Assembly: GCF_014650115.1 (NCBI RefSeq) | Contig: NZ_BMUI01000002.1 | Coordinates: 310,001 to 374,000 of the forward strand | Direction of reading: 5' to 3' | Origin: Streptomyces olivaceoviridis | Lineage (GTDB): Bacteria; Actinomycetota; Actinomycetes; Streptomycetales; Streptomycetaceae | DNA length: 64,000 bases | Shown: piece after piece, positions 39,481-47,696 of the stretch | Numbering within the stretch: position 1 is the first letter of the stretch | Layout of the letters: each line of letters starts with the position of its first letter | Program-made: the position numbers and the translations under genes | The notes under the pieces: model-generated | Told to the model about the DNA's origin: nothing | The model's database searches: none | Seen by the model: only the letters and a program-made list of their open reading frames with translations

Positions 39481-42400
39481 ATGGATACGCGCGTGGAAGC
39501 GGTGCGAGCGGACCGGGAGTTCTGGCGCCGTGTGCTGACCGCAGGCGGCAGCACCGCCGTGCCGCGGTGGGTCAGGGAGCCGGTGCCGGGAGCGTCGGAG
39601 CAGGAGACGCCGGTCCCGGACGACGTGGTGACCTCCGTGCGCGCACTGGTGCGGCGGTCGGGACTGCCGCTGAGCGCGCTGCTGCTGGCGGCGCACGCCA
39701 AGGTGCTGGCCGCGCTGTCCGGCGAGCGCGAGGTGGTCACGGGGTACGCCGCCGGAGTGCGCGGCGAGCCGCTGCCGTGCCGGCTGACCGTGCCCCCGGG
39801 CTCCTGGCGGGCCCTGGTGTCGGCCGCCGAGCGCGCCGAGGCGGAGGTGCTGGCGCACCGGGAGTTCCCGGTGCCGGAACTGCGGCGGGAACTGGGGGTC
39901 ACCGAGCCGTCGTACGAGGTGGTGTTCGGCCCCATGGACGCCGAGGAGGACCACCACGACGACGGTGTGCTCCAGGTGCGCTGGTGCGACCTGGGCGGTC
40001 GGCTGAAGCTGCGCGTGCGGTACCGCACGGACGTGCTGGACGCGGAGAGCGCGGACCGTATCGGCGGCTACCACCTGAAGGCGCTGCGGCTGCTGGCGGC
40101 CGATCCGGACGCCGACCACACCCAGCAGAGCCTGCTGTCGGCCGTGGAGGTGCGGGAGCAGCTGGAAGGGCTGGCGGGGCCGCACCGGGCGCTGCCGGAC
40201 GCACGCGCTCACGAGCTGTTCGAGCAGCGGGTGCGGGCGCACCCGCAGGCGGTGGCCGCGGTGCACGGCGAGCGGGAGTGGACGTACGGAGAGCTGAACG
40301 CGCGGGCCAACCGGCTGGCGCGGGCGCTGCTGGCCCGCGGGGTGGGCCGGGAGGACGTGGTCGCCGTCGTCACCGAGCGGAACCTCGACTGGCTGGCGGC
40401 GACGCTGGCGGTGTTCAAGGCGGGCGGGGCGTACCTGCCGATCGAGCCGCACTTCCCGGCCGGCCGTATCGCGGCGACGCTGTCGCGGGCGGGGTGCCGG
40501 CTGGTCCTCACCGAGTCCGGCAGCACCGGGACCCTCGACGAGGCGCTGGCCACCGTACCGGGCGCCGAGAAGCTGCCGGTGGAGACGGCGTACGCGGAAC
40601 CGCACGCCGACGACGACCTCGGGGTGCGGGTCGACCCCGGCCAGCTCGCCTACATCTTCTTCACCTCCGGCTCCACCGGCGAGCCGAAGGGCGCGATGTG
40701 CGAGCACGCGGGCCTGCTCAACCACCTGTACGCCAAGATCGACGACCTGGGGATCGGCGAGGGGTCCGTGGTGGCGCAGACCGCCCCGCAGTGCTTCGAC
40801 ATCTCCCTGTGGCAGCTGGTGTCCGCGCTGCTGGTCGGCGGGCGGACCCTGCTGATCGGCCAGGACGTGGTCGTGGACGTGGAGCGGTTCGTCGACACGC
40901 TGGTGCGGGGCCGGGTCTCCGTGACCCAGCTCGTGCCCTCCTACCTGGAGGTCGTGGTCTCGTACCTGGAACAGCGCCCGCGGGCGCTGCCGGACCTGCG
41001 GTGGGTGTCGGTGACCGGCGAGGCGCTGAAACGGGAGCTGGCGCAGCGCTGGTTCGCGCTCCAGCCGGGCATCGGGCTGCTCAACGCCTACGGGCTGACG
41101 GAGACCTCGGACGACACCAACCACGAGGTCCTGGCCGGCGTCCCCGACCGCGTGCTGCTGGGGCGCGCGGTCAACAACGTGCGCGTGTACGTCGTGGACG
41201 AGCAGCTCGCGCTGGTGCCCCTGGGCGCTCCCGGGCTGATCGCGTTCTCCGGGGTCTGTGTGGGCCGGGGGTACGTCAACGATCCCGAGCGGACCCGGGA
41301 GGCCTACCGGACGGACCCCTACCGGCCCGGGGAGCGGCTGTACCTGGGCGGTGACTGGGGGCGCTGGCACCCCGGCGGCAAGCTGGAGTTCCTCGGCCGC
41401 CGGGACAGCCAGGTCAAGATCCGCGGCTTCCGGATCGAGATCGGCGAGATCGAGAACACCCTGCTGCGGGTGGACGGGGTGCGCGACGGTGCGGTGGTCG
41501 TGGTCGAGCGGGGCGGCGGGAACACGCAGCTGATCGCCTTCCACTCCGGCCGGCGTCACGAGCCGGACGTGCTGCGCGAGGCGCTCGCGGCGGCGCTGCC
41601 CGCCTATATGGTCCCGGCGGCCTTCCACTGGCGGGAGAGCCTGCCGCTGACCGCCAACGGCAAGATCGACCGCAAGGCCCTGACCGCCGAGGCCGCGCGG
41701 ACGGGCGCCGAACCCGAAGCGGCGGAGAGCGCGGACCGGGACGCGCTCAGCCCGACCGAGCGGCGGCTGGCGGCGGCCTGGGCCGAACTGCTGGGTGTGT
41801 CCGAGCACCGGATCGGCCGGACGGACCACTTCTTCGACTCGGGCGGCACCTCCCTGTCGGCCGTCAAGCTCAGCATCGCGCTCGACCGCGCGGTCTCCCT
41901 GCGGGACATCACCCGGCACCCCGTGCTCGCCGACCTGGCCGCCCTCCTCGACGGCGCCGCCCGGCAGCGCCCGGAGCTGCTCCAGCCGCTGTCGGAGGCG
42001 GACGGCGCCCCGGAGTGCGCGCTGGTCTGCTTCCCGTACGCGGGCGGCAACGCGGTGAACTACCGGCCGATGGCGGCGGCGCTGGCGGGCGGCGGCCCGG
42101 CGGTCCTCGCGGTGGACCTGCCCGGCCACGACCTGGCGGCGCGCCAGGAGCCGTTCGCGTCGATCGCGGACGTCGCGGCGCGGGTCGCCGACGAGATCAC
42201 GGGGCGCGGCCTGACCCGGGTCATGCTGTGGGGCCACTCCTCGGGCGCCGCGGCGGCCCTGGAGACGGCGAGGACGCTCCAGGAACGCGGTGTGCGGGTC
42301 ACTCGGGTGTTCCTCGGAGCGCAACTGCTCGGCACGGCCGAGGACCGCGCTGCCGCCGTGGCCGAGCTGACGAGCCTGAGCGACGCGCAGATCGCGGCGC

Positions 42401-42747
42401 GGCTGGCCGGGGACGGCGGCTACACCGAGCTCGCCGAACTGAACGCGCGGCACGCCGAGCACATCGGTGCCGCCTACCGGCACGACTGCGTGTCCGCCCA
42501 CCGCTACTTCCAGGCGGTCCTGCACGACCCGCCGCCGGTGAAGCTGGCCGCGCCGGTCTCGGTGGTGGTCGCCGCCGACGACCCGCACACGGCCGGCCAC
42601 GCCGACCACCACCGCGACTGGCTGCTCCTGGCGGAGCACGTGGACCTGCACGTAGTGGCCGACGGGGGCCACTACTTCCTCCGCACCCGCCCGGCCGAGG
42701 CCGCGCACGCCGTTGTGAGCGCGACCGTCCCCCTGGCCTCCACCTGA
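39481..42747 (+). CDS. Single-module NRPS (partial C, A, T, TE)
   Basis: 1088 residues. The first ~210 resemble the C-terminal lobe of a condensation domain (PLSALLLAAHAKVLAALSGEREVVTGYA) but no HHxxxDG is present, so condensation is unlikely. The A domain (~235-720) shows TSGSTGEPKG, the AYGLTET motif, YLGGDWGRW and the catalytic Lys in NGKIDRK. The binding-pocket positions read by eye include D-I-W early and A-D-D after NAYG, compatible with a basic or diamino substrate. The carrier domain has DSGGTSLSAVKL (Ser791). A type II-like thioesterase closes the protein (FPYAGGNAVNYRPM, GHSSG with Ser920). It probably activates L-diaminopropionate made by the SbnA/SbnB enzymes downstream. It starts 13 nt after the Pls-like gene. 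Confidence 0.85.
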   Translation: MDTRVEAVRADREFWRRVLTAGGSTAVPRWVREPVPGASEQETPVPDDVVTSVRALVRRSGLPLSALLLAAHAKVLAALSGEREVVTGYAAGVRGEPLPCRLTVPPGSWRALVSAAERAEAEVLAHREFPVPELRRELGVTEPSYEVVFGPMDAEEDHHDDGVLQVRWCDLGGRLKLRVRYRTDVLDAESADRIGGYHLKALRLLAADPDADHTQQSLLSAVEVREQLEGLAGPHRALPDARAHELFEQRVRAHPQAVAAVHGEREWTYGELNARANRLARALLARGVGREDVVAVVTERNLDWLAATLAVFKAGGAYLPIEPHFPAGRIAATLSRAGCRLVLTESGSTGTLDEALATVPGAEKLPVETAYAEPHADDDLGVRVDPGQLAYIFFTSGSTGEPKGAMCEHAGLLNHLYAKIDDLGIGEGSVVAQTAPQCFDISLWQLVSALLVGGRTLLIGQDVVVDVERFVDTLVRGRVSVTQLVPSYLEVVVSYLEQRPRALPDLRWVSVTGEALKRELAQRWFALQPGIGLLNAYGLTETSDDTNHEVLAGVPDRVLLGRAVNNVRVYVVDEQLALVPLGAPGLIAFSGVCVGRGYVNDPERTREAYRTDPYRPGERLYLGGDWGRWHPGGKLEFLGRRDSQVKIRGFRIEIGEIENTLLRVDGVRDGAVVVVERGGGNTQLIAFHSGRRHEPDVLREALAAALPAYMVPAAFHWRESLPLTANGKIDRKALTAEAARTGAEPEAAESADRDALSPTERRLAAAWAELLGVSEHRIGRTDHFFDSGGTSLSAVKLSIALDRAVSLRDITRHPVLADLAALLDGAARQRPELLQPLSEADGAPECALVCFPYAGGNAVNYRPMAAALAGGGPAVLAVDLPGHDLAARQEPFASIADVAARVADEITGRGLTRVMLWGHSSGAAAALETARTLQERGVRVTRVFLGAQLLGTAEDRAAAVAELTSLSDAQIAARLAGDGGYTELAELNARHAEHIGAAYRHDCVSAHRYFQAVLHDPPPVKLAAPVSVVVAADDPHTAGHADHHRDWLLLAEHVDLHVVADGGHYFLRTRPAEAAHAVVSATVPLAST

Positions 42748-42787
42748 CCCGTACGTCCACGCGACGGGCGACCGAAAGGAAACCGAG

Positions 42788-43792
42788 ATGCCGTCCTCAT
42801 CCCTGGCAGCACCGCTCGACGTGGAGCTGCGGCCGGACAGACCCGCGCTGGTGCGCGTGGACCGGCCCGCCGACGCCGCGAGCTGGGCGGCCGAACACCG
42901 CGAGGCGTTGCGGGCGCAGGTCACCGAGCACGGGGCGCTGCTCGTGCGCGGGCTCGGCCTGAAGGACGCGGACCAGGTCGGTGCCGTCTTCGCGCGGCTG
43001 GCCGGGACGCTCATGCCGGAGCGGGAGGCCTTCGCCCCCCGGCAGGACCACGGCCACGGCCTGTACTCCTCCACGCCCTGGCCGGCCAACCAGCCGATGT
43101 GCATGCACCACGAGCTGAGTTACCCGCTGGAGGTGCCCGGCCTGCTGCTGTTCGCGTGTCTGACCGCGCCCGAACAGGGCGGGGCGACCGCGGTCGCCGA
43201 CGCCGAGCGAGTCCTTGAGGCCCTGCCGGCCGAGCTGACCGAGCGGTTCGAGCGGGAGGGCTGGCTGCTGACCCGCAGCTACAACGAGGAGATCGGGGCG
43301 TCCCTGGCGGAGTCGTTCGGCACCGACGACCGTGCCGGGATCGAGCAGTACTGCCGGGCCAACGCCATCGACTTCCACTGGCAGCAGGACGGGTCGCTGC
43401 GCACCGAGCAGCGCCGCCGCGCCGTCGTACGGCACCCGGTCACCGGCAGGCGGTGCTGGTTCAACCAGATCGCGTTCCTCAACGAATGGACGCTGGCCCC
43501 GGAGGTGCGCGAGTACCTGGTGGACGAGTACGGCGCCGACAGCCTGCCGTTCAACACCCGGTACGGCGACGGCAGCCCGATCGGCGAGGACGTCGTCCAG
43601 CTGCTGAACGCCACCTACGAGGAGCACACCCGGCGTGAACCCTGGCAGGCGGGTGACCTGATGCTCGTGGACAACATCGGCTCGGCGCACAGCCGGGAGG
43701 CGTTCACCGGCGACCGGCAGGTGCTGGTCGGCCTGGCCGAGCCGCTGCGCCCGGCCGATTCCCTTCCCACGGAGGAGGCGAGCCGTCGATGA
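42788..43792 (+). CDS. SyrP/TauD-type 2-oxoglutarate-dependent dioxygenase
   Basis: 334 residues with the double-stranded beta-helix of the TauD/TfdA superfamily. The iron-binding HxE/D lies in MCMHHELSYPLEVPGLLLFACL (HHE, about residues 108-110). The GGATAVADA phrase, FNQIAF ... EWTL and the distal region DLMLVDNIGSAHSREAF with the second His and 2-oxoglutarate Arg are present. The wording is closest to SyrP-like enzymes, which hydroxylate an amino acid while it is held on a carrier protein. With diaminopropionate as the probable tethered substrate, beta-hydroxylation is a reasonable guess. GAAAGGA precedes the ATG; the stop overlaps the start of sbnB (ATGA). Confidence 0.8.
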   Translation: MPSSSLAAPLDVELRPDRPALVRVDRPADAASWAAEHREALRAQVTEHGALLVRGLGLKDADQVGAVFARLAGTLMPEREAFAPRQDHGHGLYSSTPWPANQPMCMHHELSYPLEVPGLLLFACLTAPEQGGATAVADAERVLEALPAELTERFEREGWLLTRSYNEEIGASLAESFGTDDRAGIEQYCRANAIDFHWQQDGSLRTEQRRRAVVRHPVTGRRCWFNQIAFLNEWTLAPEVREYLVDEYGADSLPFNTRYGDGSPIGEDVVQLLNATYEEHTRREPWQAGDLMLVDNIGSAHSREAFTGDRQVLVGLAEPLRPADSLPTEEASRR

Positions 43793-44859
43793 CCGACATG
43801 CTGTCGACCGCCACCGAACCGGACACGCCCCACGCGGGATCCGTGCCCTCCTTCGCGGTGATCTCCGGCAAGCAGGTGGAGCAGGCCCTCGGCGGGCGCG
43901 AGAAGGAGCTGGTGGACCTGGTGGAGGCCACCTACCGGCTGCACGGTGCCGGGGACTCGGTCAACCCGCCCTCGTACTTCCTGCGCTTCCCCGACCGTCC
44001 GACGGCCCGGATCATCGCGCTGCCCGCCTCCATCGGCGGCCCGGCGCGGGTGGACGGCCTGAAGTGGATCTCCAGCTTCCCCGACAACGTGCGGACCGGG
44101 CTGCCCCGGGCCTCCGCGGTGCTGATCCTCAACGACCACGACACCGGATACCCGTTCGCGTGCCTGGAGAGTTCCGTCATCAGCGCCACCCGGACCGCGG
44201 CCTCCGCGGCCCTGGCGGCCGACTGGCTCAGCCGCACCCGGAGCCGCCCCCGCCGCGTCGGGTTCTTCGGCACCGGGCTGATCGCCCGGTACATCCACAC
44301 GTTCCTGGCCGGCTCCGGCTGGACCTTCGACGCCGTCGGCGTGCACGACGTGTCCCCCGACAGCACCGCGGGCTTCTGCGGCTACCTGCGCCAGGCGGGC
44401 GCCACCGGTCAGGTCACCGTCCACGACAGCGCCGAGGACCTCGTCCGCTCCAGCGACCTCGTGGTCTTCGCCACCGTCGCCGGCCGGCCCCATGTCACGG
44501 CCCCCGGCTGGTTCGCCCACAACCCCCTGGTGCTGCACGTGTCGCTGCGCGACCTCGCGCCCGAGGTCCTGCTCGCCTCGGCCAACTTCGTGGACGACGT
44601 GGAGCACTGTCTGAAGGCGGACACCTCCCCGCACCTGGTCGAGCAGCGCACCGGGAACCGCGACTTCCTCAACGGGACCCTGTACGACGTGCTGCAAGGA
44701 CGGGCCGCCCCGCCCCACGACCAGCCGGTGATCTTCTCGCCCTTCGGCCTGGGCGTCCTCGACCTGGCTGTCGGCAAGTACGTCTACGACCAAGTGGCCA
44801 GGGCGGGAGAACTCCGCCTCATCGACGACTTCTTCCACGATCTGCGCCGGTACGGCTGA
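43789..44859 (+). CDS. sbnB: 2,3-diaminopropionate biosynthesis protein SbnB
   Basis: 356 residues of the ornithine cyclodeaminase/mu-crystallin family. The Rossmann domain shows RRVGFFGTGLIARYIHTFL (~155-172), and the substrate-side motif GLKWISSFPDN with the usual Lys-Trp pair is present. In staphylococci SbnB oxidises N-(1-amino-1-carboxyl-2-ethyl)-glutamate to give 2-oxoglutarate and L-2,3-diaminopropionate. It acts directly after SbnA, whose gene is next on the strand, so the pair defines Dap supply. Translation is coupled to the dioxygenase by a 4-nt overlap. Its length and the FSPFGLGVLDLAVGKYVYD segment agree with SbnB rather than with true ornithine cyclodeaminase. Confidence 0.88.
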   Translation: MTDMLSTATEPDTPHAGSVPSFAVISGKQVEQALGGREKELVDLVEATYRLHGAGDSVNPPSYFLRFPDRPTARIIALPASIGGPARVDGLKWISSFPDNVRTGLPRASAVLILNDHDTGYPFACLESSVISATRTAASAALAADWLSRTRSRPRRVGFFGTGLIARYIHTFLAGSGWTFDAVGVHDVSPDSTAGFCGYLRQAGATGQVTVHDSAEDLVRSSDLVVFATVAGRPHVTAPGWFAHNPLVLHVSLRDLAPEVLLASANFVDDVEHCLKADTSPHLVEQRTGNRDFLNGTLYDVLQGRAAPPHDQPVIFSPFGLGVLDLAVGKYVYDQVARAGELRLIDDFFHDLRRYG

Positions 44860-44896
44860 GGCCGTTGCCCTCAGCCCTGGGACCAGGAGGCCTGCC

Positions 44897-45919
44897 GTGC
44901 CCGTCATCTCCGCTCCCCACGCCTTCAACGAAGGAAGTCTCTTCGTCGACCTAGAGTCGATTTTCGGACACCGCCTCTACCTCAAGTGCGAGGGCTTCAA
45001 CTTCGCCGGCTCCATCAAGTTGAAGGCCGCGAAGGAGATGGTGGAGAGCGCCGAGCGGGAAGGATCCCTGACGCCCGATTCCATCCTCGTGGAGTCCTCG
45101 TCCGGAAACCTGGGCGTAGCGCTCAGCATGATCGCCGCCAGCAAGGGCTACCGGTTCCTGTGCGTGACGGACCCCCGGTGCAACCTGTCGACGAAACTGC
45201 TGATGGAAGCGCTCGGCAGCCATGTGCACGTCGTGACCGACCTGGACGCGGGCGGCGGCTTCCTGGGCACACGGCTCGAATACGTCCGCTCCCTGTGCGC
45301 GTCCGACGACCGCTACGTGTGGCTCAGCCAGTACACCAACGCGGGCAACTGGCGGGCGCACTTCCGCACGACGGCGCCGGAGATCGCCGTCCACTTCCCG
45401 CGCCTGGACGTGCTGTTCCTCGGGACGGGCACCGCCGGGACGCTGATGGGCTGCGCCCGCTACTTCCGCAAGTGGCACCGGCCGGTGCGGATCGTCGCCG
45501 TGGACAGCGTGGGCTCGGTGGCCTTCGGCGGCACGCCCGGCCGCCGGATGATCCCCGGCCTGGGCATGAGCATGCGCCCCCCGCTGCTCGACGAGGAGTA
45601 CGTGGACGAGGTGGTCCGGGTGGAGGAGGCGGACACCATCCGCACCTGCCACCGCCTGGCCCGACGGGGCTTCCTGTTCGGCGGCTCCACGGGCACCGTG
45701 GTGAGCGCCGCGACGGACTGGCTGGCCCGGCACGGCACCCGTGACCTCACGGCGGTGGCGATAGCCCCCGACCTCGGCGAGCGCTACCTCGACACCATCT
45801 ACCAGAGCAACTGGCTCCAGGATCTCTACGGCGAGCACCTGCTGGACTCCGCCCAGATGTACACCGCCTGGGAGGAGAACTCCGCGTCACGCGCGCCGGG
45901 GCGCCGCCGCAGGGCGTAG
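44897..45919 (+). CDS. sbnA: 2,3-diaminopropionate biosynthesis protein SbnA
   Basis: 340 residues, a cysteine-synthase-fold PLP enzyme. The PLP Lys is in FNFAGSIKLKAAKEM (about residue 42), the SSSGNLGVALS loop binds substrate, and FLGTGTAGTLMG holds the cofactor phosphate. SbnA joins O-phosphoserine and glutamate into the compound that SbnB then oxidises. The GSIKLKAA and GGSTGTVVSAA segments are typical of SbnA. GTG start at 44897 with CAGGAGG upstream. It is the last gene of the plus-strand operon and meets the MFS gene of the minus-strand operon 86 nt further on. Confidence 0.88.
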   Translation: MPVISAPHAFNEGSLFVDLESIFGHRLYLKCEGFNFAGSIKLKAAKEMVESAEREGSLTPDSILVESSSGNLGVALSMIAASKGYRFLCVTDPRCNLSTKLLMEALGSHVHVVTDLDAGGGFLGTRLEYVRSLCASDDRYVWLSQYTNAGNWRAHFRTTAPEIAVHFPRLDVLFLGTGTAGTLMGCARYFRKWHRPVRIVAVDSVGSVAFGGTPGRRMIPGLGMSMRPPLLDEEYVDEVVRVEEADTIRTCHRLARRGFLFGGSTGTVVSAATDWLARHGTRDLTAVAIAPDLGERYLDTIYQSNWLQDLYGEHLLDSAQMYTAWEENSASRAPGRRRRA

Positions 45920-46004
45920 ATGAGAAGGGACGGTTCAGCGGAAGTACGGCGCCGCCCTCGTCACCCCGGGGCGGCGGCGTCGGCCGGCACATGGCCGATC
46001 GGGT

Positions 46005-47192
46005 TCAGCCGACCGGTTCCGGGGTGCGGGCCCGCCACGGGATCCGGAAGGCGGTCGCCGTGACGATCAGGGCGCAGGCCGCCACCGTGGCCATGCCCAC
46101 GGTCAGGTTCGCCGCGCCGGCGACGAAGCCGATCAGGGCGGGACCGGCCAGCAGGCCGATGGTGCCCATCGCGGCGACCAGCGCCAGCGCGTCCGCGCCA
46201 TGGCCGGCCGCCGCCACGTACACGCACGGGGTGACGGCCGCCGCGCCGAGGCCGACGCAGGCGAAGCCGAGCAGCGTGGGCACCACTCCCCCGGCGAGCA
46301 GCGCGAGGGCGAGGCCCACGGCGGCCACCGCGCTGCCGGCCCGCACCACGGGTCCGTCGCCCCAGCGGGTGCGCCAGCGGTCCGCCCAGGCGCGGGCCAG
46401 CAGCATCATCACGGAGACGACCGCGATGCCGAGCGGGGCGACCGTCGCCGACGCCTTCACGACGTCCTTCAGGTAGAGCGTCGACCAGTCGTTCATCGCG
46501 CCCTCGGTGATCGTGCCGAAGGCCATGGCGCAGCCCATCAGGAGGGTCGTGCCGGAGAGCAGGCCACGGCGGCCACGGCGCTTCGGCCCGTCCGGGGCCG
46601 AGGGGTCCGGCTCCCGGTGCGTCAGCAGGCCCGGCCGGGCGCCGCCGAGCAGGAGCAGCAACAGGGCCCCGGCCACGGCGAAGTGCGCCGTAACGGACGC
46701 GGTCAGGGTGGTCACGCCGGAGGCCAGCAGGGCGGCGGCGAGCAGCCCGCCGCTGAAGGTGGCGTGCAGCTGGGACATGGCCGTACGCCCGTGGGCGCTC
46801 TCCAGCGCGGCGCCCTGCGCGTTCATGGCCACGTTGAGGCAGCCGACCGCGACACCGTCGGCGCACACCGCCAGCAGCGCGAGCGGGTAGTCCGGTACGG
46901 CGGACAGGGCGGCCAGGACCGCGATCAGGGCCGCGGCGGAGACGAGCGACAGCAGACGGGAGCCGAGCCGCCGCATCAGGACGGCGACCAGCGGGAAGGA
47001 GGCCGCCGCGCCGGCCCCGCAGGCCATCAGCAGCAGGCCCACCTCGCCGGCGCCCAGGTCCAGCCGTGTCTTGAGCGCGGGCAGCCGGGACACCCAGGTG
47101 CCGTACTGGAAGCCGAGGAAGCAGAACAGCGCCGCGATCGACCACTTGGCGCGCCGGAAGGAGGGTGCGGTGGGTGCGGTGGGTGCGGTCAT
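46005..47192 (-). CDS. MFS exporter
   Basis: 395 residues with about 12 hydrophobic spans, beginning SIAALFCFLGFQYGTWVSRLPALKTRLDLGAGEVGLLLMACGAGA. The MFS loop-2 signature is loosely kept as VLMRRLGSRLLSL. Asn/Gln-containing spans (CLNVAMNAQGAALE, SQLHATFSGG) resemble the YbjJ/fucose-permease-like group. It is the last gene of the five-gene minus-strand operon, its start overlapping the GNAT stop by one base. As the only transporter beside two biosynthetic operons, it is the best candidate for product efflux or self-resistance. Confidence 0.8.
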   Translation of the reverse strand: MTAPTAPTAPSFRRAKWSIAALFCFLGFQYGTWVSRLPALKTRLDLGAGEVGLLLMACGAGAAASFPLVAVLMRRLGSRLLSLVSAAALIAVLAALSAVPDYPLALLAVCADGVAVGCLNVAMNAQGAALESAHGRTAMSQLHATFSGGLLAAALLASGVTTLTASVTAHFAVAGALLLLLLGGARPGLLTHREPDPSAPDGPKRRGRRGLLSGTTLLMGCAMAFGTITEGAMNDWSTLYLKDVVKASATVAPLGIAVVSVMMLLARAWADRWRTRWGDGPVVRAGSAVAAVGLALALLAGGVVPTLLGFACVGLGAAAVTPCVYVAAAGHGADALALVAAMGTIGLLAGPALIGFVAGAANLTVGMATVAACALIVTATAFRIPWRARTPEPVG

Positions 47193-47695
47193 CAGCTCGC
47201 CTTCCGCAGGACGGCGACCCGAGCCGACATGTAGACCGCGCCGCTGCCGTAGCCGGCCGGCACGCGCGCCTCGTGGTGGGGGCGGTAGCCGTTGGCCTGC
47301 CAGAAGGGTTCCTTGCCGGCGAGCGCGACCAGCGACATGGTCGCGAAGCCGCGGGCGCGGGCGGCGTCCGTGAGGTGCCCGACCAGACGGGTGCCCAGGC
47401 CCCGGCGCCGCAGCGGCGCGCTGACGACCAGGTCGTGCAGGTGGAGGTTGGTGGCGTGGTGGGCGACCTGTTCCGGGCGGGACAGGTCGGGACAGTGGAG
47501 CCGCGGATACGGCAGGGCGAGGACGTAGCCCGCGATCCGGCCGTCGAGGTCCAGGACGAAGCTGGTGCCCGCCGAGGCCCGGGACCGCAGTCCGGCCTCG
47601 CCCTCCGTGAGCGAGGTGTCCGTGTACGCCCCGGCCTCCAGGGCGGCGACCTGGGGCCAGTCGGCCTCGGTGATGCCCCGTATGAGGCCTGTCAT
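47192..47695 (-). CDS. GNAT-family N-acetyltransferase
   Basis: 167 residues. The acetyl-CoA pyrophosphate loop is VVSAPLRRRGLGTRLVGHL (about residues 90-108, R-x-x-G-x-G), and the last strand and helix show KEPFWQANGYRPHHE. The substrate is unknown. Within an operon that includes an amino-acid decarboxylase and an exporter, it may acetylate a pathway amine, either as a biosynthetic step or to protect the producer. It starts 1 nt after the decarboxylase stop and ends overlapping the MFS start. Confidence 0.8.
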   Translation of the reverse strand: MTGLIRGITEADWPQVAALEAGAYTDTSLTEGEAGLRSRASAGTSFVLDLDGRIAGYVLALPYPRLHCPDLSRPEQVAHHATNLHLHDLVVSAPLRRRGLGTRLVGHLTDAARARGFATMSLVALAGKEPFWQANGYRPHHEARVPAGYGSGAVYMSARVAVLRKAS

Positions 47696-47696
47696 C

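Noticed and set aside
39457..43104. 1215-codon minus-strand frame opposite the NRPS genes
   Set aside because: Shadow frame of high-GC codons; no domain is recognisable.
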